A DNA stretch of 64,000 bases from Elysia chlorotica (Eukaryota > Mollusca > Gastropoda > Plakobranchidae): assembly GCA_003991915.1 (NCBI GenBank), contig RQTK01000317.1, positions 114,193-178,192 of the forward strand, written 5' to 3'. How positions within the stretch are numbered: position 1 is the stretch's first letter; the number at the start of each line of letters is the position of its first letter. The notes under the pieces were generated by a model that searched no databases, was not told where the DNA came from, and was given only the letters and a program-made list of their open reading frames with translations. Shown one piece after another: positions 48,831-61,008 of this stretch. The position numbers and the translations under genes were made by a program.

Positions 48831-51151
48831 AGGATTCCAACGTTCAACTTCCCGTCAGAAGCCCTGTACTCTATGACTGAGCGACCTTGAGCTCACAACT
48901 GTACTGGCTTTAAAAAAAGATTTATATATAATTTGAAAAATGAAAGTACCACAGGGTGCTGTGTTAAGAATAAGACATAACATAGAAACCCTGTCCTGAG
49001 ACCCCTGAGATCTCCTAGTATGGTGGATTGGGTATCTCACTGCATATAGAACTAACTAATCAAACCTTCAAAAAAACAATGTTGATCCAACTAGGCCAAC
49101 AATAAATTGTATGCATCTCTGTTTCTATCATGATTAGTGCGAACCATAGGAAACAGACAATATGTAAGATAAAGCTTGGAATATTTAGTTGCGTGCAGGA
49201 GGCAAAAATCATGAATTGGACAATCTGGCACAAGCATAGATTTTTTTAACCCTCTAGGGTCCGGTTTTGCATATTGGTTTGAAGGCAAAAGACAACATGC
49301 ACTAGTTTGTCAGGTGGTAGATTCCTTCTCTGCCTTCGATTACGTTTTACCAGAAGGATCAATAAACTTTGTATTTCCAGACAGCAAGTCCCTTTTACTT
49401 GCCAATAAACCAAGCACCAGGTCTCCCAAATCTCATCTACTCCAAATAGCATTGAAAACTGAAAAACAGTCTTGGGGCCTGTCCACAATATAGCCTATAT
49501 AGTTCTGTAGTTGAATGTTAAATCAACTCAACTCAACTCGCCGTCCTCGCTCTTCTCTAGCTGTCATTATATTTGCCTGCCCCCCCCCCTCCCCCCTCCA
49601 CATCTTGCCAATCTTCGCCTTAATAATGTGTTTGTCTTTCTCTCACTCTGTATGCGCCTTTGAAGTAAGGTCGAACCATCATGTCCAATGAGAGTGATTG
49701 TAAATTCACGATCACCGTAACGACGGATTTCTCCAGTGCGTCTAGCCAAAAGAAATTGATGCGATGTATCCAATAACCATAATCATAATGGTGATGATCA
49801 TAATAATCAAAGACGTGAGCACCAGACCTCCCTGAAAAGCTGAGACGCTATGACGCCAAACACATCATTTAATCACGTGATCTCCCCGAACTGACCCATC
49901 TGCTGCGCAAGACTGGACGCCTGCTCCGACTGTTCCAGCTCTCCCACGCCGACGATCGTTAATTAAGTTTGATCAGCGCTGATTGTCAGACCTGACAGCT
50001 ACCGCTGCGATCTATTGGCTTTCTACCGTTCTGCCGGTGCTGTGGTCGTCTCCGTGAAGCCAATCTCAGAATGACACTGGCGGTATGTGTCAATCGATGG
50101 CCACTCCTCCTGAGCTAATGCCGTGAAACACTCCAGCCCTCGGGCCATTCACGTTTAGTAATTAAACAAATCACAATAATTCCAGTCAGATAGGTCTGGA
50201 TTTAGATCTGTGATATTGCAGAACCACCAAGCCCAAATTTCGCTGTAAGGCGCATCGTGGTACAAGCCACAGGCTGTAATGTTCTATCACATGCCTTGAA
50301 CACGAATGATTAGTGGGTCATCCTAGTTCTACAAGATGGGTTAGTGTGGTTATCCAGTCGTCTTTCCTGCACTCCCAAATAGTGACCATGGCGCGATCAC
50401 ACGCGATATCCGTTAGCCCGAGTGTTCGGTGATACAATTATTTGCAATTTCCCCGGCAATTCCAGAACGGTTGATACCCACTCGGATTCAACACAGACAT
50501 CAATTGAAGTAAATAAGCCGTTTCAGACTTTGACAACTTCAAAACTTTTATGACAACATTTCGTTCTAAATTCAATATGGGTGAACTTTAATTTCCTCCG
50601 TTTGGAGGACGGGCGGGAAGGGAAAGGAGGGGGGAGGGGGGCATCACACGACAGAGTATGAAATGCTTTTTTCTAAACATGGCGAAGAGTCTATTACCAA
50701 AAAATGAAACATTCCTTCGAAAAAGGAAAACGTCGTATCGTGACCATGCCGATGACAACGAGATATCTACTGGAAAGAAAACCGATCCCTCTTATCAATC
50801 TTCGTATACTAACATAGGCTACTGAGGTGTCTAGTTCAATATAAGACTACTCACTTTTTGGTCTATCTTTGTTGCTAATCAGATTGCATATTATGTAAGA
50901 CTAATACGCCTGCACCTCAATACGAATACATGAAATACAAAAATTTATGCGATTAAAAATAATTCATTTTTCCATCGCATTGATTTTTTTTCCATGTTTA
51001 TTTCTCTCTCCACCCCCAATGGTTTGTACTCCTACTGGTCCGGTCTGGCTAAATACGTGATAATTACGTATCTTTCAGAGGATAGAGCGGCTATATTGTG
51101 CTGAGAGGTACAGAGTTCCGTACCCAGCCAATGTGTCCGGCTCGCACCGCT
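48831..51151. other. RGS intron or intergenic DNA, one SINE end, otherwise unassigned
   Basis: A plus-orientation SINE 3' end is visible at 49468-49545 (GTCTTGGGGCCTGTCCACAA to AACTCAACTCAACTC). The stretch 49800-50180 is more GC-rich and CpG-bearing than its surroundings but shows no exon I can support. Poly-C runs near 49580 and 50630. Confidence 0.5.
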
Positions 51152-51322
51152 GTTGAGTTGGTTTAACGTCCAACATCAGCACTATATAGACTATATTGTG
51201 GACGAGCCCCAAGACAAAAGTTCCGCTACCTACATTTGTCTTTGTGAAGCATGAAGTAAACTTTGTGTGGCATGCGGTAAAATTGTCAGATTTTAGTCTC
51301 AAGACCCATCGCCATATAGGGC
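51152..51322. mobile_element. Inverted pair of SINE fragments
   Basis: 51152-51225 is the family end in minus orientation (GAGTTGGTTTAACGTCCAAC, CCCCAAGAC). 51277-51322 is a body fragment in plus orientation (AAAATTGTCAGATTTTAGTC, CCATATAGGG). A nested or rearranged insertion. Confidence 0.5.
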
Positions 51323-51360
51323 CCCTCATGAAAACCTAGAGGACGGTTGAATTTGAGAAA

Positions 51361-51587
51361 ATGTGCCTTTACTTTATAAATCACGTCGTTAGTATGATAG
51401 GAACAATGAAGACAAATAATTTTTTAAATCATGTTTTCCTGGGGGTTTGCGTCTGCTTGTTCGCTTTGTTTGTTAATGCCGTTTTGCTTCCGTTGCTTAA
51501 AAAGTGGACGTTTCTTGAACACAAGACCGCACCCAATTCAAAAACTGGAAACATGTTACAATTCATTCGATGCATAGCGTTTTCCAA
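51361..51587 (+). CDS. Possible first coding exon of a type II membrane protein
   Basis: Open from ATG 51361 (further ATGs at 51394 and 51406) to a strong donor (CCAA then GTGAGT at 51588). From 51406 the peptide starts MKTNNFLNH, has one hydrophobic helix (VFLGVCVCLFALFVNAVLL), then a polar stem with KKWTFLEHKT. That layout resembles Golgi glycosyltransferase or sulfotransferase first exons. No downstream exon was found, so this may be chance. Confidence 0.2.
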
Positions 51588-52601
51588 GTGAGTCAAATGT
51601 CTTAACGTGGCTTGTGTTTATTTTAGTTGTTTGTTTGATTTTATGCCTGTTTTTACTTCCCAATAATAATTGGGCTAGATAGATTGATTTAAAACAGTCA
51701 AAAATCGGCAAAAATCAGAAGCAGGTTAACTTTTCATAGCCAAGTTTATCGTTCAACATTTTAGCAAAATTTATAAATATAAATAATGCAGTTGTATTAT
51801 TTGGACGAAAAGGGGAGGGGATGATACCAACCAGCCACATGTTTGTTGTTCCTTTTTTTTTTTTTTTAGTGTTTTTTTTTTTTTTTTTATTTACATCAAA
51901 TTTGATTCTACTTTCAAATGAAACTTCCACCGTTTGATAGGCTGAGTATTGCCTGATTCCTCACATCAATGTTTTTGAAACTCACTACATGTAAAAAGAG
52001 GAAAACACCTTACGCGACACTTATACTGTTAGTAATAGTGGCAAGCAGCACATTTCTATGGTACAGATTCCTGATCGCTTTAAAGATCCTTCTAAATGCT
52101 CATTAGAGACTATTACGCGCTGAGTAAAAAGGCTCAGGTGGTGAACATTTCATATATAACCAGACCTACATGATGATACACATTTTTAAGAACATTCTCT
52201 ACATTGGTTGGACTACCCAGCCATGTGCGACTTTTAGTTTTAAGGATGCTTTTCCTTTAAATTATTTTTAATATCCAGTCCCCCGCCCTTTTTTTCTTTA
52301 GATAAAAAAAACCTTATGATGTTTCCACTGACAAAATAGCGGTGTTTACTGGGTGGGCTTTATGGGGAGGGTGCAAGAATAGTGCTATGTAATTAATCTT
52401 CCGTTTTAGCCAAGCTGAGCTACGGCTAGCTTCCCATTTTGGTCTCGGGCACAGCGTTGTCATGTGACCGTTACAGATGTATAAATGTACAATCACGGGA
52501 TATAAAATGGGGCATACTGATGGAAGATCATCCCTTGAGAAATGGACCACAGGAAACAGGGCTGCCCATCGTGTAATACATGTAATAATAAAATGAATGA
52601 G
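51588..52601. other. No feature recognised
   Basis: AT-rich sequence with long T runs near 51853-51890; nothing coding seen. Confidence 0.5.
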
Positions 52602-52700
52602 GGTAGCAGCAAACGAGGTGGCACGAGTGGCCTTGTGTGTGACAGCACATGCTCCATGGGGGAAAAAGTATAGGGTTCGATTCGAGTGGTTAATTGCACC
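52602..52700 (+). mobile_element. tRNA-like SINE head
   Basis: GAGGTGGCACGAGTGGCC (A-box-like) and GGGTTCGATTCGAGTGG (B-box-like), about 50 bases apart. Body not recognised. A CT microsatellite follows at 52715-52779. Confidence 0.45.
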
Positions 52701-52711
52701 CCAAGCTCAAT

Positions 52712-52714
<3 letters not shown>

Positions 52715-52779
<65 letters not shown>
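52715..52779. repeat. CT microsatellite
   Basis: Pure (CT)n, about 32 units. Confidence 0.97.
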
Positions 52780-52782
<3 letters not shown>

Positions 52783-53792
52783 TTGAACTTTTACCCCAGA
52801 AAAACGATTTAAACTAAGTATCGCTTGCTATATTCTGGTAAAATGTCATCGCGTAAAACGTCGTTATTTTGCGTAAACAAAGCATCGTTCCGGTAGTTTT
52901 CGAACTATCTTTGAACTCGAAGCCTCAGACTGGTTTAATGTCCTAAGTTTAGAAATCCAGCAACTCAGTAGAAAACAGAGACTTGCCCAACCTAGCGAGG
53001 CTCGTTAGTGCTGTCCTATACATAATGTACCAAAGCCGGGGCGAGGGCTGAGCACCGGCCCAACAAAAGACTTATCTATCATTCAGACCCGCAGCTCGCT
53101 CACTTCTCTCGGTCACACAGGAACGTCTTTCAAGCATCAACATTTGATGACTGTGGAAATCAATGGAGGAGTTAGCGGATCATAGCCAACAGGAGAGTCA
53201 ACGCTTTAACCTTGTGACGGCCCTCAGGCAAGACACTTGAAGGCACAGTATGTGCTTTGACAGTCTGGGCAAGACAAGACAGCGGTCGCTCATACTACAT
53301 TGTACCATCATAAAGAGCGTTGGGTAGAATAATTGGTTTAGGGGGAGGTAGTTACTTCTGTTTTATTAGCGATCCACCAATCGTCCAAGCCAGTCATTAC
53401 AATCTAGTCTTCTGTGACATTGTCCTGTTTAGCAACCATGTGGAGTACTATCGCTCGTACATAACTGTGAAGTGAAAATCTCCACATATAATTTGTATTT
53501 GAATTTTTCTTCTGGGGCTAAATAGGTCGTGTAGCACATTTGCTTTTCATCCGCTAAAACGTTTCGTGTGACCTTAAGAATTAAAGTCAATGATAAGTAT
53601 TTAAGTACTGCCTTTCCGACATTTCTTGAAGTCGCCGTATAAGAGCCCCAGGAGAACCTAGGAGACGTTAAACCCGGAGAGAGGGAGAGAACACATTTCT
53701 AGAAGAACCCTGTACAACGAATGGGCCATCGGCTAAGATTAGAACCCTCTGACCACCAGTCTACAGCACTAACCGATCAACAGGCTACCGTG
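52780..53792. other. No gene recognised
   Basis: Moderate GC, some CpG, no exon with family likeness. A short AGACGTTAAACC piece near 53663 may be a SINE scrap. Confidence 0.45.
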
Positions 53793-54480
53793 AGACCATC
53801 ATGTACCTAGCTCATAGGTTCCCCAAGTATCATGTGGCCATCATGTAACTAGCTCATAGGTTCCCCAAGTATCATGTGACCACCATGTAACTAGCTCATA
53901 GGTTCCCCAAGTATCATGTGACCACCATGTAACTAGCTCATAGGTTCCCCAAGTATCATGTGACCACCATGTAACTAGCTCATAGGTTCCCCAAGTATCA
54001 TGTGACCACCGTGTAACTAGCTCATAGGTTCCCCAAGTATCATGTGACCACCATGTAACTAGCTCATAGGTTCCCCAAGTATCATGTGACCACCATATAA
54101 CTAGCTGTAATTAAATATGTTCCCCAAGTATCATGTGACCACCGTGTAACTAGCTCATAGGTTCCCCAAGTATCATGTGACCACCATGTAACTAGCTCAT
54201 AGGTTCCCCAAGTATCATGTGACCACCATGTAACTAGCTCATACGTTCCCCAAGTATCATGTGACCACCATGTAACTAGCTCATAGGTTCCCCAAGTATC
54301 ATGTGACCACCATGTAACTAGCTCATAGGTTCCCCAAGTATCATGTGACCACCATGTAACTTGCTCATACGTTCCCCAAGTATCACGTGATCACCATATA
54401 AATAGCTCATAGCTTCCCAAAGTATCATTTGACCACCATGTAACCAGCTCATTATCATGTGACCACCATGTGACCATCAT
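53793..54480. repeat. 42-bp minisatellite
   Basis: About fifteen copies of ATGTAACTAGCTCATAGGTT plus CCCCAAGTATCATGTGACCA, very uniform in the middle, degraded at the right edge with one copy holding a short insertion near 54105. Unrelated in sequence to the 42-bp array at 45.8 kb. Confidence 0.95.
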
Positions 54481-56089
54481 GTAAAAGTTCTATCTCCTAA
54501 GAGATAAGTTTCCAGGGGAATCCTACAGGGGGCGCGGACGCCAGCTGAGAATCGAATCTGAGACCTCCTTATCGACAGTCCACAGCGCTCACAGACTGAC
54601 AAGACTGGCACCCCTGGGGAAGGGATGGCGATGGCACGTGACTAGGTTGGCGATGTGACTCTGAGATGCTGTATCACTCATACAACAGCCACTTTATTTT
54701 CTTCCTTTCATTTGTCTGTTTTCCGTGTTTTAAGGTGGGGAAACGGTGCGGTGGTATTCAAATGTCATCCGACATAATTATTTTAACGTTCTTGCTAAAC
54801 TGGTAGCCAACTATTCTGTTAGAAGCGGAGCCACCATTATTTTGATTCATCGATTATCGGGAAGTATTAGGCAATGCCTCGCTGAGCGATGGAAACAAGC
54901 ATGTGTTTATCAGTGCATGCACGCGCCTGTACCTGGCGGGAGTGACGGGGACCCAAGTCTGATCAATTAGGGCGACCCGGCTAGGCTTCCAAAACTATGG
55001 TCCAAAACATTCATTTTACCTATATTAAATATACTGTGGTTAGAAACATTTATTCAGGGACAGATTACGAATGCAGAGTGCCGTGTCTGGAGAAAAGCCA
55101 TGTCCTGGTTCAGATTGTCCTCCGCGCCAGGGAACATCACTCGAAATAGAATACTGTGTCCAATCAATAGGAAGAAATAGCACCATGTAAACCTAAATTA
55201 CTAGGACAATGGATAGACAAGTCTCACAGTTTTATAGGAGTGGTTCCTGGCTGTTTCGGCGAGTGCCTCCAGGCAGATTACGTTGGATTTGACATTTGTT
55301 TTGATAATCATTATCTTGGCGCTAGTGCCATTGAGATCAATTTGCTGGTAGACAAAAATAATGGCAAATAATAGCCATTCCACTTTTTACCTTCTTTAAA
55401 GATTGGTCCATACATTTTACTCTTTAGTGACAAGTAAAAAAAAACAGAGCTAATCTTGCAGAAATATGATAAACACTAATATTGCACAGAATAAATTTCA
55501 AATCAATTACAAAGCAACTATGACCAAACTCTTTTTGTTTGCCAAAAAAATGTCAGTACATGTACTTTCGATGCTATGGTTACAAAGGGGGACGCTGAAC
55601 ATCCAAAACTTGGGTAGATCGGGTTATTACTTTAAACAAATTTGAAAAGTCACGACCGCTCAGTATTGAACAGTTACTCTACAGCCCCATTAGTGGTGAG
55701 ACAAATTATGAAATCCTGAAGGAAGCGAAAAATGGGCGTCTACCCAGGTAAGTTGTACAGCCTATAATGAACAACAGTGCCTTGACCTGAAGCCCCAAGG
55801 AGAGCGCAAAGTGGGCGGACTTACAAAGGCTTTGTTATGGGGCGCCCTCGACGGTTTAGGGTCAGTAGGAACGAAGTGGGGAAAGAGAGCTCGCAAAAAT
55901 CGTGTGAGTTGGAGGAGTATTGTTGCGGCTATAGTTTCGCCAAAAATTCAGAAGCAAAAATCCAGTCAATGTATACATTTAAAAGAATCATGCGTTCAGA
56001 TCATTATGTTTTTAATGAACTATTTACTGAATCACCCTCAAAATATAAGCTCTTTCAAACCTAAAAATGCTTTGGTTTATATTTAGTTT
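54481..56089. other. No gene recognised; possible tRNA-like SINE head near 54540-54610
   Basis: Minus strand near 54540-54610 has GTGAGCGCTGTGGACTG and CAGATTCGATTCTCAGC, resembling A and B boxes. The rest shows no supported feature. Confidence 0.35.
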
Positions 56090-56225
56090 GATTGGTCAGT
56101 TTCTTAACGTTCCCCAATTTTTACTAAGCAATATTGAGGACGAGTTATAATCCTAAAATCTGACATTTGTATGTGCTGCCACAAAGAGACATGCGCTTAT
56201 ATGATACTGACACCGCAGTGCTCTT
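56090..56225 (-). mobile_element. Diverged SINE fragment
   Basis: Old copy of the family body: ATTGAGGACGAG, AAATCTGACATTTGTATGTG, CTGCCACAAAGAGACA, ATACTGACACCGC. Confidence 0.55.
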
Positions 56226-57498
56226 TGATCATGTCAATACATTCAAACATAGACAACAAAAACTGAGAACCAGATAAACAAGGTGATAGGATTAGAAGCT
56301 TGAGGAGACAGCTCGGTAGGCTTTGACCTCATACGCAAGAGATCACGCTACTTGCAAGCTGTTAGACCCTACAATGAAATCTTGACCATTCTAAAACAAA
56401 AACTTTACAAGATATTATGACCTTGCCGTGGTCCTGTCAGGGGTGCAAGGAGGGAGAGAAGACATAGAACAAAATTAGGACCGAGCAACACTGAGAAAAG
56501 CAGAGGAGCCCCCAGTATCATTGGTTGTCCAAGCTTCACGATATCCAAGAAGTCTACACTCTGCAAGACAGTGATGATAGTGATGCTTTAAAACTTACCG
56601 CAAAAAGTCTGCAGTGATACATTGGAATTCACTAGTTTCTTATTGAGCCTTTTTTCCATTGTGTGATAAACATTATTTTCTTCCCATCTCAGAATAAAGG
56701 CCTATACACATGTTAAGAGAAGCCTAGTGTCTCTTAGAAATTGCTTTACTGTTATCAATGTTTGCTCAAACAACAACTGGCACATCATAATTCCATTGGC
56801 ACTGCATTTGCACTAAGTTTTAGAAATGAAGGTTAAAATTGTAAATAAATATAAATCGCACGAAAGATAAATATTGGAAGTAATAGATTTAAGAATTAAA
56901 TCCAAAGGATGTTACCTTGTAAAGGAAATGTACTCTAAATGCTACAGAATAAAAGTTGATAAATATCCTTCAATAATCTCATCCATTTGTTTTTTAATTA
57001 AAATTAATCTCCTCTCAGCTCAGGTTTTTGGTAAAGCCACAACAGCTAATGATGATGGATGTGAAGAAACTTATAAACAAATCCAAACACCCACATAGTA
57101 GGAGTGACAGACTAATTCGTTTGTTGGGAGTAAACATACAAGTACTAGTGTACACCAAGAAAAAGGGCACAGATACAATTTTTTTTTTAACAAGTGAAAA
57201 TAAAATATCAGACTAGAGCAAAATGTTTAATCATTAATCAATCGATACATGATGAAATTGCACCATGCAACTGTTAAAAGAAGCTTTAATTACCTTAGCA
57301 ATTGCTAAAATTACTACTTAGATCAATGTTTGCTTACACCCCTCAAGATACAAGAACTGTAATGTAATTGACATGGCCTTCCCCGTAGGTTATTTATACA
57401 TGTAGTCTTTTTTTTTAACAGAGGAATGATAAAAATTGAGAAGTAAATTTAGTTGAAGTGCTCAAGCCATGGTTCAATTGAATTTGTGAGTCATACAC
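56226..57498. other. No feature recognised
   Basis: AT-rich, unique-looking; no exon, RNA or repeat supported. Confidence 0.5.
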
Positions 57499-57999
57499 AT
57501 AATCTAAAACCATTCCATTGATTGAATGGTGAAGATTTGAGTTAGGTTGAGTTGGTTGCAGCAGTATATCGTCTATATTATGGATGGACTCCAAGGCTGA
57601 ATTCTGACCGTTTTGTGTGCTGCAACACAAGACACAGGGTGGGGACACCTGGACACCTATCTAAACAGCAGGGGATGAAATTTAAAAAAATGTTTGACCT
57701 ATTGTGTTTTTTTTAACCCCAGACTTCTCGCTTAGGATGCCAACGCGCTAACACTTGAGCCAGAGGAGTGAAGCAGATTTAGGTCCTGCTTTCCCCTAGT
57801 AACTGATACAACCAGCTGTGAAAATATTAATATCTTTTTTAACTCTCTTCTATAACCAATTAAAACCCAAAATCCAAACTTGATGAAACTGAAATTGTAT
57901 AGACATTTTTTTTGCACACATAAATTGGTATCAGAATGTCACAATGTATCCCAGTCACCAAAACGGTCTAAACCACTTGTTTCAAACAAAGTCAAAGTA
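57499..57999. repeat. 0.5-kb direct repeat, left copy (contains a SINE)
   Basis: Begins ATAATCTAAAACCATTCC and ends AACAAAGTCAAAGTA; repeated at 59015-59516 with small indels. A SINE in minus orientation occupies about 57545-57775 (GAGTTGGTTGCAGCAG, GGATGGACTCCAAGGCTG, GTGCTGCAACACAAGACA). The ends do not look like TG...CA long terminal repeats. Confidence 0.93.
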
Positions 58000-58274
58000 T
58001 ATCTCTGTATCTCCTATTTGCTTTCAAGTCAGCAGAATAAATTACAATTTGATTTCTATTTTTTTTTATTTTAGAGAATTATCATTTATGTATGAATCCT
58101 GTTCGTCCTATCATTGTCATGTCACTAAATGTATTTCATTTCTCATCTGTTTTAGTTATGGCTTTATCATTGTTTGAAGTTCAATAAAGACCACTGAAAA
58201 CAAATTCTTAAAGTTATTTTATGATAAAGCCAACACACTCACTACCATCACTAGACCATCAGAAATAGACAACC

Positions 58275-59018
58275 ATGTCTGACATTCAATGCCCAGCACC
58301 GAATTGCACCACCACTTGGCCTTCAACCACAGTACCGGAGGTCCTCCTCAAGCTCATCGACCTCCACGAGAGGACGGCCCACCCGACTTCACTCCTCACA
58401 ACGGCACCATCCACAAGTGCCAAGGCAGAAAAAGTCAAGCGGCCCACAATCTCTGCCGCAGGTACGAGTGAGGAATGGTCATACTTCACACAACGCTGGG
58501 CTGACTACAAGGCGGCCACGCACCTGACTGGTAACGACATTGCATACCAGCTCCTAGAATGCTGTGACGAAAACTTAAGGAAAGATCTCACTAGAAGCTA
58601 TGGTGCCCTTGCCTCCTCCGATGAGGCCACCATCTTGAAGAACATTAAGTCCTTAGCAGTGAGGCAGGAGAACATTATGGTGGCCAGAGTCCATCTCCAT
58701 CAACTCAAACAGGACAGAGATGAACCAGTTCGGGCATTTGCCGCTCGACTGAAAGGACAAGCAAATGTGTGCCAATACAGTGTTGACTGTCAGTGTGGCA
58801 ATAAAGTAGATTACAGCAACCACATGATTCAAGATGCTCTGGTACGTGGCATAGATGATGATGAAATCAGGCTGGATGTTCTGGGTTGGTCGAAGCAAGA
58901 GATGACCCTAGAAGAGACTCTAAAATTTATTGAAGCCAAAGAGAGTGGCAAGCGATCTGTCACTCACCTCCACGGCACCACGACCACCACCGCTGCTTCC
59001 ACAAGTTCCTACCGATAA
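58275..59018 (+). mobile_element. Truncated retrotransposon Gag-like reading frame
   Basis: 247 codons from ATG 58275 to TAA 59016-59018. The N terminus has a C2H2-like finger (MSDIQCPAPNC, then LHERTAH). The central part matches Gag-type proteins of LTR retrotransposons common in marine invertebrates: TSEEWSYFTQRWADYKAAT, LLECCDENLRKDLTRSYG, QDRDEPVRAFAARLKGQ and MTLEETLKFIEAKESGKRS. No protease, reverse transcriptase or integrase follows. The stop codon is supplied by the first bases of the right-hand direct repeat, so the frame is truncated there. Confidence 0.85.
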
Positions 59019-59516
59019 TCTAAAACCATTCCATTGATTGAATGGTGAAGATTTGAGTTAGGTTGAGTTGGTTGCAGCAGTATATCGTCTATATTATGGA
59101 TGGACTCCAAGGCTGAATTCTGACCGTTTTGTGTGCTGCAACACAAGACACAGGGTGGGGACACCTGGACACCTATCTAAACAGCAGGGGATGAAAAAAA
59201 TGTTTGACCTATTGTGTTTTTTTAACCCCAGACTTCTCGCTTAGGATGCCAACGCGCTAACACTTGAGCCAGAGGAGTGAAGCAGATTTAGGTCCTGCTT
59301 TCCCCTAGTAACTGATACAACCAGCTGTGAAAATATTAATATCTTTTTTAACTCTCTTCTATAACCAATTAAAACCCAAAATCCAAACTTGATGAAACTG
59401 AAACTGTATACAAATTTTTTTTGCACATATTACTACATAATTTGGTATCAGAATGTCACAATGTATCCCAGTCACCAAAACGGTCTAAACCACTTGTTTC
59501 AAACAAAGTCAAAGTA
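59015..59516. repeat. 0.5-kb direct repeat, right copy (contains a SINE)
   Basis: Partner of 57499-57999, starting at the Gag stop codon; the SINE lies at about 59050-59275. Differences are a few short indels and an altered 20-base stretch near 59410-59445. Confidence 0.93.
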
Positions 59517-60960
59517 GCATACATACATTTTAGATAAACATTTGAATAACAAATGATAAGAAAAAGTAAACTTAAGGTAATATATTTAGTAAGCATGTTT
59601 CAGGTTGTGAAAACAGCAGTGTCACTTTTTGAGACAAGAAATAGAATCCAGTAATATTTGTAAGGGTCTTGAATCAATAAACTAACATATCGCCACTTTT
59701 CATTTTATCTTGGCTGATAATGCTTTCATATCTCAGAATGGTTGGGTTGTGAAAAAAATATTTAATTTAACCCAATTCACAAGGCAATGCATGTTGGAAT
59801 CTAAAAGCAGCTTGATTCACCACATGTGTATTCTTTTCTAAAAATATTTTTCTCAAAGGAGATTGCTGTTTGTCTGCGGGTTTTATTTTGTATGTGCAAT
59901 AGATTTTTTGTCTTGGGATTACAGCAATTACTATACCAGCTTTTCTAATTGTAAATTTGACTTTAATTTCTAAAATATTTTTTTCTGCAAATTTAATTTT
60001 TAGTGGGTTTTTTTTAAATGCCTAAAATTGATCAGTTATCTTCATCTGATTTGAAGACAACATCTCTTACCAACATTTTTTTTTATAGGGAAACATGTAC
60101 AGTATACATTGATTTCAAAACTTTTATCTTACAAAAAAATGATCACAAAATAAGCGCAATTGTATTTAACATTTTGTGGACATCTTATGATACACAATTT
60201 GTTAAACTTAACAACTCTGGGAAAACTAAAATTAATTAATAGCAAAATTACAAACCAATATGATTGTAAATGGCATCGGAAAATTGTGACAACACAAAAA
60301 ATAAGATTGGGTACATATGATCTTATCCAAAGGACTAAAGAATCATATCACGATTTTTTAAACGTGACAGTTTTTGTTTTAAATTGCAAATGATGCCAAT
60401 TCAGTCTTTAATAAATTTACAACTAACGGACCCCTTTAAAAACTGGAAACAAAACAATGATGTACGCATATTAGTTTTTTATTTTAAAAAAACACTTGCT
60501 ATCATTTAAGGTATTTTCATAAGGTAATTTTGAGCCGCCATTACAACAATTTAAGATTGGCATGGTTTATATATCTTCATCATTGATGAATTAAATTTAT
60601 GAAAAATTGCATATAAAATATATAGGCCTATATATAAAGTTATATAGCATTCATGCTATTAATCATGATTAATATTCAGTGATGACTATATGTTGTTGTA
60701 CTTCTTAGCATCATGAGAAACAGCAAAATCAGCAGATTTGTGGATGTGTACACAATAAACGTGGGCTAGAGGCCTCTTGTCATGGAAATGAAAGGTACCA
60801 TTCATGCAAACAATGATACATACATCATTACTATAGATCGTATGACTGATGTCCGTTGTCACTGGCTAGGCAGGTCAAACGAAGAAGTCTATTAGAAACA
60901 TACAGAATGAACATCTACTTAGAATGTGAAAAAAATTATTGAAAATAATGAAATACATAC
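59517..60960. other. AT-rich DNA without recognised genes
   Basis: Long A/T runs and short open frames with no family likeness; intron of the RGS gene if the exon at 60961-61008 is right. Confidence 0.5.
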
Positions 60961-61008
60961 CTTTTCATACACAGCATGGCGTGGTTTATTGTCACGACAA
61001 GTATCCAT
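60961..61008 (-). CDS. Probable first coding exon of the R7 RGS gene
   Basis: Minus strand ATG at 61008, 16 codons (MDTCRDNKPRHAVYEK), then a good donor (AAG then GTATGT). R7 RGS proteins begin with a short variable stretch followed by a Tyr-x-Lys just before the DEP domain (for example VYRK in RGS7), matching AVYEK at the exon end. It leaves in phase 0. The following exon is either the stop-containing candidate at 47375-47471 or was not found. Confidence 0.5.

Noticed and set aside
47427..48876. Repeat proteins with 22- and 18-residue units
   Set aside because: Perfect DNA-level tandem repeats, open on the opposite strand too; no start, domain or splice context supports translation.
53793..54480. 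CRISPR-like array
   Set aside because: Units are contiguous with no unique spacers, in animal DNA; it is a minisatellite.
57499..59516. Direct repeats as LTRs of a complete retrovirus-like element
   Set aside because: No TG...CA ends, no primer-binding site or polypurine tract seen, no pol genes, and a SINE inside both copies.
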